Shown: positions 1-7,522 of the stretch, one piece after another
Layout of the letters: each line of letters starts with the position of its first letter
Numbering within the stretch: position 1 is the first letter of the stretch
NCBI GenBank assembly: GCA_964448755.1
Contig: CAYUXF010000019.1
Location: 1 to 27,538 of the forward strand
Reading direction: 5' to 3'
Source of the DNA: CAYUXF01 sp964448755
GTDB lineage: Bacteria > Margulisbacteria > Termititenacia > Termititenacales > CAYUXF01
DNA: 27,538 nt
Position numbers and translations under genes: made by a program
The notes under the pieces: model-generated
The model's database searches: none
What the model was told of the DNA's origin: nothing
Seen by the model: only the letters and a program-made list of their open reading frames with translations

Positions 1-283
1 TGCCATCGCTTTGACTGTAAGCGACATATGGAGTGCCGTTATCGATCAGAAAAGTGAAATTTTGTCCGTTAGCATCATAAAGTTCTTGGGCAAAGCCGGC
101 CGTGCCGACATATTGCCAGGAGCCCCCTTCGTATTTCATTACACTTAAGTCACCATAAGTATTGCCGTCGCTTTGACTGTAAGCGACATATGGTGTGCCG
201 TTATCGATCAGAAATGTAAAGTTTTGTCCGTTAGCATCATAAAGTTCTTGAACAAAACCAGCCGTGCCGATACGTTGCCAATC
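1..283. repeat. 162-bp tandem repeat encoding 54-aa propeller blades
   Basis: The segment beginning at base 1 recurs at base 163 with only a few substitutions, a period of 162 bp or exactly 54 codons. Over the shared part of the two units the protein differs at one residue (V/A after GTAGF). Such high nucleotide identity indicates recent duplication or ongoing unit exchange. The array continues beyond the left edge. Confidence 0.85.
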
Positions 284-343
284 GGCAAAAAGAGAGCCAA
301 TTAAAATAAAAAGAACAACAAATATTAAGACGGATCTTTTCAA
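1..343 (-). CDS. Secreted beta-propeller repeat protein, N-terminal part (runs off the window)
   Basis: Reading leftward, an open frame starts at a TTG (343-341) preceded at 9 nt by a run of seven G on the coding strand, which could serve as a ribosome site. It opens with a typical signal peptide: MKRS, then a hydrophobic stretch ending SLFA before DWQ. It continues as near-identical 54-residue units containing WQ-(R/Y)-(I/V)-GTAGF, LYDANGQNFTFL, and NGTPYVAYSQSDG followed by VMKYEGGSWQ. The GTPYVAYS / VMKY / SW-xx-VG pattern is that of bacterial secreted beta-propeller blades, where each unit forms one blade. The role is unknown; a cell-surface or extracellular binding protein is likely. The C-terminal part lies outside the window, so the number of blades and any anchor cannot be seen. 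No upstream ATG in frame was found, so the TTG start is the best choice. Confidence 0.8.
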   Translation of the reverse strand, partial: MKRSVLIFVVLFILIGSLFADWQRIGTAGFVQELYDANGQNFTFLIDNGTPYVAYSQSDGNTYGDLSVMKYEGGSWQYVGTAGFAQELYDANGQNFTFLIDNGTPYVAYSQSDG

Positions 344-422
344 AATAAACAGCCCCCCCAACAAATGCTATATGTTATTAATACTGCCCATTTTTAATGG
401 TTTTATACATCGAAATATTCTG

Positions 423-452
423 TTGATTTAAAGGGGCTTGTTATTATATATT
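423..452 (+). promoter_or_regulatory. Predicted sigma-70-type promoter for ftsZ
   Basis: TTGATT (423-428) and TATATT (447-452) are separated by 18 bp. This predicts a transcript starting near 459 with a leader of about 50 nt ahead of the ftsZ ATG at 508. The predicted start lies downstream of the GTG at 454, which argues against that codon as the translation start. Confidence 0.5.
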
Positions 453-507
453 AGTGACAAACTTAGCGGTTAATTGTTATAATTATTGTTATGTATGGGG
501 GTGGCTT

Positions 508-1647
508 ATGGATGAAGTGAAAAATTTTGCGAATATTAAAGTTGTTGGTGTGGGCGGCGGCGGCACGAACGCAGTTAACCGCATGGTGGCCAGCGGCCTG
601 ACCGGTGTAGATTTCATTGCACTCAATACTGACTTACAATCATTAAATACTTCTTTAGCAGATAAAACTATGCAGATAGGAACCAAGTTGACCAAGGGAC
701 TTGGCGCCGGAGCTGATCCGCGCCGTGGTTCTGAGGCGGCGGAAGAGAGCAAAGAAGATATTGCTGCGTTAATAGACAATGCCGACATGGTTTTTTTAAC
801 GGCGGGCATGGGCGGCGGCACCGGTACGGGCGCCTCACCAATTGTTGCCGATATTGCCAAATCAAAAGGGGCTTTAGTTATTGGCGTGGTTACTAAACCG
901 TTCCGCTTTGAGGGGCCAATTAGAATGCGTCAGGCCGAAGAAGGGACTGAGCATCTGCGCTCTAAAGTAGATGCCTTAATTGTTATCCCCAACGACAAAC
1001 TGCTTTCTGTAGTTGAAAAAAACACCTCTATGGTAGAGGCCTTCCGGGTAGCTGACGATATTTTACGTCAGGGCGTGCAAGGTATTGCCGACTTGATAAC
1101 TGTTCCCGGCTTAATTAATCTGGACTTTGCAGATGTTAAAACAATTATGACTAACGCTGGCTCGGCTATGATGGGCATTGGCTCCGGTACCGGCGAGAAC
1201 CGTGCTATAGAAGCGGCGGAATCGGCAATTACCAGTCCGTTATTGGAAGAAACCATTGCCGGCGCTACGGGAGTTATTTTTTCTGTGGCTGGCGGCAACG
1301 ATATGAGCCTGCACGAAGTTAATCAGGCGGCAGAGGTTATTTATAATGCCGTTGATCCCAATGCCAACATTATTTTTGGTTCAGTGGTTAATGAGAAATT
1401 AGAAGGCGAAATTATTATTACAGTAATAGCGACCGGTTTTAAGAACAGCTTGCGGAGCGATCCGTTAATTTTTACGAACAGAGATAAGATCGATGTTAGG
1501 GAAGATAACCAGATAGAGTTCAAAGGACGTCAGGAATTTGCCAGAGAAAGCGGCCGCAGCAGCGGTTTATCTTTCTTAGATGATGATCTGCCTGAATTTA
1601 ATCCGGCAGAAGACTTTGATATTCCTGCTTTTGTCAGGAATAAATAG
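508..1647 (+). CDS. ftsZ: Cell division protein FtsZ
   Basis: This is the tubulin-like GTPase that polymerises at midcell into the Z-ring and recruits the division machinery. The 379-residue protein shows the glycine-rich GTP site GGGTGTG (102-108) and the synergy loop NLDFAD (204-209), which supplies the catalytic acidic residues to the neighbouring subunit. After a variable linker it ends in a C-terminal peptide, DIPAFVRNK, that normally binds FtsA, ZipA or SepF. The ATG at 508 is chosen because the conserved core starts there and a G-rich ribosome site (GGGGGTGG, 496-503) lies just upstream; the frame is open to a GTG at 454, but that adds 18 residues foreign to the family. No ftsA, ftsQ or mur genes are adjacent, so ftsZ is outside a classical dcw cluster here. 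The next gene starts 11-56 nt downstream on the same strand and is probably co-transcribed. Confidence 0.98.
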   Translation: MDEVKNFANIKVVGVGGGGTNAVNRMVASGLTGVDFIALNTDLQSLNTSLADKTMQIGTKLTKGLGAGADPRRGSEAAEESKEDIAALIDNADMVFLTAGMGGGTGTGASPIVADIAKSKGALVIGVVTKPFRFEGPIRMRQAEEGTEHLRSKVDALIVIPNDKLLSVVEKNTSMVEAFRVADDILRQGVQGIADLITVPGLINLDFADVKTIMTNAGSAMMGIGSGTGENRAIEAAESAITSPLLEETIAGATGVIFSVAGGNDMSLHEVNQAAEVIYNAVDPNANIIFGSVVNEKLEGEIIITVIATGFKNSLRSDPLIFTNRDKIDVREDNQIEFKGRQEFARESGRSSGLSFLDDDLPEFNPAEDFDIPAFVRNK

Positions 1648-1658
1648 GGGGCAGTAAG

Positions 1659-3254
1659 ATCTACAGCTTAAAAAAAGCGGCGCTTTTTTTAATAGCACTT
1701 CCGGTGCTGTTGAGCGGTGCCGAAAAAGAAATTCATTTTAAAGATATAGATGATAACCACTGGGCGGCCAAACCGGTATATAATATGGTGCGTTTGGGGG
1801 TCACGCAAGGGTATCCAGATGGCACTTTTCGCGGCTTAAACACAATTACTCGTTATGAACTGATGGCTTTTCTCAATAATATGAATATTTCTCTGGAGAA
1901 AATGATCGATGAAAAAATAGAGGAGACAATGTTTGCCTCTGAAGACAAAGTGGCGAACCGCGCAGTAGACGAATTGCGCGCCGAACTAGCGGCGTTAAAA
2001 GAACAGTTTTTGGCCAGTGAAGCGTCCGAAAAGCTTCCCAATGCCGGCAAAAAAACCAAAATAAAGCTAGATATGGACAATTATATTATTCAGCGCAGTG
2101 TCCAGAGCAGTGTCAATTTTCAGGAAAACGAATATTATCAGCGGCTAAAGCTTTTTGTAGAAGGGGATATCAATAAACAGAGCGGTTATTTGATAGGCCT
2201 GGATACGGAATATTTAAACTGGGGACAGGACGATCTTTTGACAGACGATCTTTTAGAAGGTGAACTATGGGCCAAAAAAAATTTTAATGAAAACTTTTTG
2301 CTGCAGGCCTCTTTAAGTAAAGGCCCCGGCCAGGTAAAAATGAAAAACAAAAAAATAGAACAAAGACATGCCGATGCTTTGACGGTAGCCTTTGATATTT
2401 ATGGCATAAAACCTTCAGTTAAATATAGCGTAGTCGGCACGACCTCTAATTTTGATATTAATAGCGATGGCTTGCCAGATAGTTTGCGCGTAGTAAATTT
2501 TAAGCCTTCTATAGAATATACGCTGCCGCTCCCTATACCATATTTCGGTTTATGGACACTGGGCTATACCATGGATCAATATTCAACTGAGAAAAACCGC
2601 TATGCTAATGATATTTTGCGTTCGACACGCTATATTCAATTTAATAAATTGCGGATCTCCGACCGGGTTTCTTTAGAAACACAGCATATTAAAGAGGTTG
2701 GCTATGTGCCGACGCTCAATGTGGACGGCGACAATACCCATAGACAGTCGCAGGGTTTTTATTATGATGCAGCATTATTATTTGACGATCTTTTTAATAC
2801 CGGCACAATCGTTAAGGCCACCTATGCTTATAGCGGGCCAGGGTTTGGCAATAATGGTTTATTAGAAGATTGGCCGGGCGTGAACTTGCTGGGTTACGCC
2901 TCCTGTGGATATTTTCAAGATGACTGGCAAGGTGAAAACAGAATGCCTTCGGCCAATACTGCCGAAGAAGCCGGACTGAGAATTACGCAGGACCTTTATC
3001 AAAATAAGCTCTTTCTTGATCTGATCTATATTACCGGTACAGCGGCACCGGACCCAGATAAAGATGAAGAAGAAAAAGACAATACCAAATACCGCTATAC
3101 TATGAGCAGCGGCGGTTTGACCTGGAAGATCAGTGAATATTTTAATGCCTATGCCTTTGCCGAACAAAAACTTTTATATGATTCTTCTATTGAAGATGAA
3201 GATCATCAATACAGCGAGCTCATGGGTATTTTGGGCATGGGTCTGCGGTTTTAA
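1659..3254 (+). CDS. SLH-domain outer-membrane porin with probable AUC start codon
   Basis: This is an outer-membrane protein that probably both forms a pore and tethers the membrane to the cell wall. After a signal peptide (YSLKKAALFLIALPVLLSGA, cut before EKE) comes one SLH domain (IHFKDIDDNHWA ... TQGYPDGTFRG ... TRYELM). An alpha-helical coiled coil rich in Glu/Lys/Ala follows (DEKIEE to FLASE). The rest is a long beta-rich region with alternating aromatic residues, closing on GMGLRF with the terminal Phe typical of Bam-assembled barrels. SLH porins of this design occur in cyanobacteria, Negativicutes and related diderms. The only canonical start is GTG 1704, which would cut the signal peptide in half. 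The ATC at 1659 restores it and sits 8 nt after AGGGGG (1646-1650), but AUC starts are rare, so a base error is also possible. The gene overlaps the convergent dinG by 4 nt. Confidence 0.87.
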   Translation: MYSLKKAALFLIALPVLLSGAEKEIHFKDIDDNHWAAKPVYNMVRLGVTQGYPDGTFRGLNTITRYELMAFLNNMNISLEKMIDEKIEETMFASEDKVANRAVDELRAELAALKEQFLASEASEKLPNAGKKTKIKLDMDNYIIQRSVQSSVNFQENEYYQRLKLFVEGDINKQSGYLIGLDTEYLNWGQDDLLTDDLLEGELWAKKNFNENFLLQASLSKGPGQVKMKNKKIEQRHADALTVAFDIYGIKPSVKYSVVGTTSNFDINSDGLPDSLRVVNFKPSIEYTLPLPIPYFGLWTLGYTMDQYSTEKNRYANDILRSTRYIQFNKLRISDRVSLETQHIKEVGYVPTLNVDGDNTHRQSQGFYYDAALLFDDLFNTGTIVKATYAYSGPGFGNNGLLEDWPGVNLLGYASCGYFQDDWQGENRMPSANTAEEAGLRITQDLYQNKLFLDLIYITGTAAPDPDKDEEEKDNTKYRYTMSSGGLTWKISEYFNAYAFAEQKLLYDSSIEDEDHQYSELMGILGMGLRF

Positions 3255-5989
3255 AACCAGCTGCGTATTTTTTCTAACAGTTCTTTTTTGCCAGCTTTTA
3301 CTACCGTACAAGTTGGCAGTGAATTCATGAACATTTTTCCGTAATTTTTGCTGTGAACCCGTTCATCGAGGATCATAACGACACCTTTATCCTGGTCGCT
3401 CCTGATTAAACGGCCGATCCCCTGTTTAAAACGGATCACCGCCTGCGGCACAGCATAAGAGAAAAAAGCGCTGTCGCCCTGCTCTTCTATTTGCCGGCTT
3501 CGCTCTACATAAAGCGGATCGGTCGGCACAGAAAAAGGCAATTTCATAATAACGACAAAGGAAAGTTTATCGCCGGCCAGATCGATCCCCTCCCAAAAAG
3601 AGCTGGTGCCAAAGATAATATTTTTTTTGCCGTTTTGAAAGCGCTTTAACAGCGCACTTGGCGAACCGTGCAGCCCCTGGCAGAGGATAGAAAAGCCCAA
3701 CTCATCGGCCAGTGGACGAATAATCCTGTGCATATCTTCAAGCATCCGATAGCTGGTAAAAAGCACTAGTGACCGGCCATCAAAGAACTCAAAAAGTTTC
3801 ATTAAATATTCGGTAGCGGTCAATAAAGAGCTCTTTTCTTCTGCAACATTTAAAATATCTTCCGGCAACGCTAAAAGCATATTTTTATTGTAGTCAAAGG
3901 GCGAACCGACCGCTTCAAATAAAAATTTTTCTTGGAGTTCATCGTTAATGCCAAGACGTTTTTGATAGTAACTAAAACTATTATTAACAGTTAATGTTGC
4001 CGAAGTTAAAATGACACTCTTTTTTTTAGCCAGCAGATTTTTGCTGATAATGTTGCTGACATCAATGGGGGCCCCTTCCAACCAGACGTTATAAGGTGGT
4101 TTGCTGCGGGAAATTCTTAGCCAACCTGCTTGTTCTTTGTGTCCGTCCAGAATACTCTGCAGGCTTTGCCAGTACTCCTGCAACGTAAAGACCGCTGCCT
4201 TGGTCTCTAAATATTCATTATTTTCGTCGCCAAAGTTCTCAAAAAATGTACTGAACGTCCGGAACATTTTTTGTAGGCTTTTATTGGTGTCGACTCGCAG
4301 CAGATCGATGGCGGGCCAGCCGCCCAGTTCTTTAATTTTTGAAATGGCGATCTTTTCTTCTGGTTCGTTCTTAAGCTGGGAAATCTTTAAAATATTGGCT
4401 AACAAAAAGAACAATTCTTTGATATTTTCTTTAAAAAGATTTATTTGGCCGGGGAGCTCGGCATTGATGATAGCGCGGTCTATTTTTTTTAATTCTTCGG
4501 TAAAAAGATTTAAATTTAAAGAAACCGCAAAGGCTTCGGTGGCCGCTTCTTCTATAGCGTGCGCTTCGTCAAAAATAGCCTGTTCAAACTGCGGCAGTAA
4601 ACGGGAATTGCTGGCAATATCGGTAAAGACCAGCGAATGATTAACTATTAATAGGTCGGCTTGTTTGGCTTCTTTGCGGACATACTGCAAAAAACATCCT
4701 TTAAAGTAGGGGCATTTTTCATTGCTGCAGCTCCGGTGATCGGAATTAATGGCCGGCCGGAATTTTTTCTCGATACTGGTGTGTAACTCGGCAAGGTCAC
4801 CGCTGCTACTTTCCGTTAACCAGGTATAAACAGGCAGTAATTTAAGGATCTCTTTGCTGTTGCCGGAGATCAATTTGGCCGATAACGCTTCAAAACGTCG
4901 CAGGCAAATGTAATTAGAACGGCCTTTAAGGACAGCGAGTTTATATTTTTCTGCTGGAAAAAGCTGCAAGATCCGCGGCAGATCTTTTTCTAATAACTGC
5001 TCTTGCAGATTTTTAGTGCGGGTAGAGATAACGATTGGTCCGCCGTTCTTTTTGATCCAGAGTAAAGTTGGCAATAAATAAGCCAGCGATTTCCCTGTGC
5101 CGGTTCCCGCTTCTATTAAGAGGTGTTCTGTTCGGTTAAAACAATCTAAAACTTTTAAAGCCATCTCTTCCTGCTGTTGGCGGTGCTCATAGAAAGGAAA
5201 GATCTCTTTTAGTTTGCCATTATTGCCAAAGTAGCTTTTTAAAATTTCGCCCGGCAGTTCTTGGATCTTGCGCGGTGTGTCATCTTTTTCTTTTGAGACC
5301 AGCATTCTTTTATTAAAGATAGTGGTTCTTTTTTTCCAGTCGCCAAGTTTGGCCAGCTCGGCAGCGGAAAAATGACGAAAACGCTCCTGTTGCAGTTCTG
5401 CCAGGATATCTTTGAGCGGGTGTTTATAGCCGGCAATGAGGCGATTGATGTGGAGCAAGATCTCCGGCGGCAGCTCGGCCAGTTTTTCTATGGATTTGAT
5501 CAATAACTGTCCGGTTGCTTCGGCATCCGCCAGCGCCCGATGACTGGTTTCTGATTTAATATCAAGATAATTGATAATGTCGGATAGCCGGTGTGACGGC
5601 ATTGTTGGAAAAGCCAGTGCTGCCAGGTCCTGTGAGTCAAGAGACGGGTTTTTGATCTTTTCTATTTCATAGCGCTCCAGTGAAATATTGATCATCCGCA
5701 GGTCAAAAAGAACATTATGGGCAACAAAAACAGCATCGCCAATAAATTTGATGAGATCGGCGGCAATTTCATGGAAGCGAGGTGCTTCTTTAACGGTTTC
5801 TGTATTGATGCCGGTAATATGGGTAATTATCGGCGGTATTTCGTGATAGGGCTTTATTAAAGTCTCATATTTTTTGGTAATAACATATTTTTCGTCTTTT
5901 TTTTCGACAATGACCGCGCCGACCTCAATTATTTCATTGATCTTTGGCGAGAGACCGGTAGTTTCTATATCAACAACAGCAAATTTCAT
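3251..5989 (-). CDS. dinG: DinG-family helicase with N-terminal 3'-5' exonuclease domain
   Basis: This 912-residue XPD/DinG-type superfamily 2 helicase carries an N-terminal DEDDh exonuclease, suggesting a role in DNA repair or in processing replication and R-loop structures. Exonuclease residues are D7 and E9 (VVDIETTG), D96 (NVLFDLRM), and H150 with D155 (SHRALADAEA). The helicase part has Walker A AGTGTGKS (294-301), DEAH (474-477) and motif VI QGIGRLIR (about 856-863). Four cysteines between motifs Ia and II (C362, C421, C426, C432) match the iron-sulfur cluster ligands of DinG and XPD. Firmicutes DinG proteins with the same exonuclease fusion (for example that of Staphylococcus aureus) are reported to lack the cluster, so having both is notable. 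The ATG follows the stop of the M50 protease gene with no spacer, which implies translational coupling in a leftward operon. Confidence 0.95.
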   Translation of the reverse strand: MKFAVVDIETTGLSPKINEIIEVGAVIVEKKDEKYVITKKYETLIKPYHEIPPIITHITGINTETVKEAPRFHEIAADLIKFIGDAVFVAHNVLFDLRMINISLERYEIEKIKNPSLDSQDLAALAFPTMPSHRLSDIINYLDIKSETSHRALADAEATGQLLIKSIEKLAELPPEILLHINRLIAGYKHPLKDILAELQQERFRHFSAAELAKLGDWKKRTTIFNKRMLVSKEKDDTPRKIQELPGEILKSYFGNNGKLKEIFPFYEHRQQQEEMALKVLDCFNRTEHLLIEAGTGTGKSLAYLLPTLLWIKKNGGPIVISTRTKNLQEQLLEKDLPRILQLFPAEKYKLAVLKGRSNYICLRRFEALSAKLISGNSKEILKLLPVYTWLTESSSGDLAELHTSIEKKFRPAINSDHRSCSNEKCPYFKGCFLQYVRKEAKQADLLIVNHSLVFTDIASNSRLLPQFEQAIFDEAHAIEEAATEAFAVSLNLNLFTEELKKIDRAIINAELPGQINLFKENIKELFFLLANILKISQLKNEPEEKIAISKIKELGGWPAIDLLRVDTNKSLQKMFRTFSTFFENFGDENNEYLETKAAVFTLQEYWQSLQSILDGHKEQAGWLRISRSKPPYNVWLEGAPIDVSNIISKNLLAKKKSVILTSATLTVNNSFSYYQKRLGINDELQEKFLFEAVGSPFDYNKNMLLALPEDILNVAEEKSSLLTATEYLMKLFEFFDGRSLVLFTSYRMLEDMHRIIRPLADELGFSILCQGLHGSPSALLKRFQNGKKNIIFGTSSFWEGIDLAGDKLSFVVIMKLPFSVPTDPLYVERSRQIEEQGDSAFFSYAVPQAVIRFKQGIGRLIRSDQDKGVVMILDERVHSKNYGKMFMNSLPTCTVVKAGKKELLEKIRSWF

Positions 5990-6598
5990 TTAAAAAAGTA
6001 TCCTGAAAAGCGGGTTAAACAAAAAGAACATAAAATTGAGTAAATATTTTAATGAACCGGTGTAAGCCAGAATAAAAATGAGAACCAACCCGTAGGGTTC
6101 TACACGATCATACCAATAAGCTATTTTACCGTGTAAAAAGTAGGCGACAGCACGTGAGCCATCAAGCGGCGGAATGGGAATAAGATTAAATAAACCCAGG
6201 AGAAGATTCAATTGGATTGCCAGGAACAAAAGCTCCTTAAAAGAAACCAATGAAGCGGGAATGGCCTTAAAAAATAAACTAGCAATGAAGGCAATTGTAA
6301 AATTGGTCAGCGGGCCGGCCAGGCTGACCCACAAAAGGTCGCGGCGGCGGTTGTAAAAATTGGCGGGGTTAATTGGTACCGGCTTGGCCCAACCAATAAT
6401 GAAATGGGTGCCGCTAAAAAGGAGCAGCAAAGGGAGTAAAATCGAGCCGAGGGGATCGATGTGTTTTAAGGGATTTAAGGTCAGCCGGCCGCTGAATTTA
6501 GCGGTAGTATCACCAAAACGGAACGCTACATAGCCGTGCGCTACCTCGTGCAGAACGACCGAAAAAAATAGAATAACGAAAGTCCATAAAAAAAACAT
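5990..6598 (-). CDS. Site-2-type zinc metalloprotease, M50 family
   Basis: This is a polytopic membrane protease of the small M50 class (like Bacillus YwhC). The group can cleave transmembrane segments, but the substrate cannot be told here. The zinc motif HEVAH (17-21) lies in the first membrane helix. The second conserved motif, NLIPIPPLDG (138-147), supplies the third zinc ligand, Asp146. About five hydrophobic segments fit the 202-residue length. No PDZ domain is present, unlike RseP/RasP, which would have one inserted. The frame is closed by a TAG just upstream, so ATG 6598 is the earliest start. No Shine-Dalgarno site is visible; the intercistronic segment instead carries CCCTCCTTTCT. 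It lies 48 nt after xerD and abuts dinG. Confidence 0.93.
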   Translation of the reverse strand: MFFLWTFVILFFSVVLHEVAHGYVAFRFGDTTAKFSGRLTLNPLKHIDPLGSILLPLLLLFSGTHFIIGWAKPVPINPANFYNRRRDLLWVSLAGPLTNFTIAFIASLFFKAIPASLVSFKELLFLAIQLNLLLGLFNLIPIPPLDGSRAVAYFLHGKIAYWYDRVEPYGLVLIFILAYTGSLKYLLNFMFFLFNPLFRILF

Positions 6599-6646
6599 TG
6601 GAGGGTCATACTACCACGTTGCAGAAAGGAGGGCAATTAATAACGG

Positions 6647-7522
6647 CTAAGCTCTGGGGTGGGCCTGCCGGTAAACTTTTTTAAGGTGTTCACGCGAAAT
6701 ATTAGTGTAAATTTCGGTTGTGGCAATATTGGCATGGCCTAAAATTTCCTGAACGGTGCGTAGATCGGCACCACGTTCTATTAAATGCGTGGCAAACGAG
6801 TGACGGAATGTATGTGGCGAAATATTCTTTAAAATAGCGGTCTGGGCGGTAATTTTTTTGATTATTTGCCAGACCAGCTGTCTGGTCAGCGGACGACCAT
6901 TTAATGAGAGAAAAAGCGGTCCGTTTGGTGTAGCTTGTTTGAGCTGTGTGCGATAATTATTTAAATAATCGGAAATTGCTTTTTGTGCTTTTTGCCCAAG
7001 CGGGACGAGCCGTTCTTTATTGCCCTTCCCTTTGACCTTGGCAAACCCTTCCGCTAAGTTTAGGTCGGTCATTTTTAAGCTGAGCAGTTCAGACACCCGG
7101 ATGCCGGCCGAATAAAACACTTCTAAAATAGCCAGGTCGCGATAATCGCTGGGATTTTGTGGTGTTAAGAGGGTAAAGATCTCTGCAAGTTCCCTTTTAT
7201 TAAGCACGCCCGGTAGTTTTTTAGGGAGACGCGGCAGGGTTATTTCGTGTGCCGGGTTTGTTTCAATCAATTCTTCGCGGAATAAAAACTTAAAGAACGA
7301 TTTAATGGCGGAGAGCTTACGAGCCAGCGAGCGCTGTTCTAAGCCGAGGCCCGAAAGCTCGGCAGCGTAACTTTCAATGTCAGCAACGGTGACGGCCGCA
7401 GGGGTTTTAGGGCAGAATTTTATGAACTGTTCAAGATCTTTCTGGTAAGCCTGAACGGTTAAAGGGGAGAAACCTTTTTCGTAAGCAATAAAATTTAAAA
7501 AAACCGGCAGCTGGTCTTTCAT
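6647..7522 (-). CDS. xerD: Tyrosine recombinase of the XerC/XerD type
   Basis: This 291-residue site-specific recombinase probably resolves chromosome dimers at a dif-like site near the end of replication. The N-terminal SAM-like core-binding domain (residues 1-90, with FSPLTVQAYQKDL) is followed by the catalytic domain. The full catalytic set is present: R142 (GIRVSELL), the beta-hairpin Lys in KGKGNKER (about 166), H237 and R240 (HTFRHSFATHL), H263 (LGHA), and the nucleophile Y272 (TEIYT). Length and the absence of extra domains fit housekeeping XerC/D rather than a phage integrase, and there are no mobile-element signs around it. Whether it is XerC or XerD, or a single recombinase acting alone, cannot be settled from one copy. 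Its ATG overlaps the M20 peptidase stop (ATGA), indicating translational coupling. Confidence 0.93.
   Translation of the reverse strand: MKDQLPVFLNFIAYEKGFSPLTVQAYQKDLEQFIKFCPKTPAAVTVADIESYAAELSGLGLEQRSLARKLSAIKSFFKFLFREELIETNPAHEITLPRLPKKLPGVLNKRELAEIFTLLTPQNPSDYRDLAILEVFYSAGIRVSELLSLKMTDLNLAEGFAKVKGKGNKERLVPLGQKAQKAISDYLNNYRTQLKQATPNGPLFLSLNGRPLTRQLVWQIIKKITAQTAILKNISPHTFRHSFATHLIERGADLRTVQEILGHANIATTEIYTNISREHLKKVYRQAHPRA

Noticed and set aside
353..373. Leaderless start for the propeller gene
   Set aside because: No -10-like hexamer lies 6-7 nt before the TTG, and the run of G at the right distance is a better explanation.
454..507. Upstream GTG giving an 18-residue N-terminal extension of FtsZ
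   Set aside because: The extension is not like FtsZ, the GTG lies upstream of the predicted transcription start, and ATG 508 has its own G-rich ribosome site.
489..860. Leftward open frame antisense to ftsZ
   Set aside because: A shadow of the G/C-rich ftsZ codons with a low-complexity Pro/Ala/Val protein; ftsZ is certain in this place.
6622..6633. Strong Shine-Dalgarno-like AGAAAGGAGGG on the plus strand
   Set aside because: No rightward start codon with an open frame follows; the next bases are the end of xerD on the other strand.
6647..7522. Tyrosine recombinase considered as an integrase of a mobile element
   Set aside because: Length, motifs and its operon place between housekeeping genes fit XerC/D; no attachment sites, excisionase or cargo are seen.
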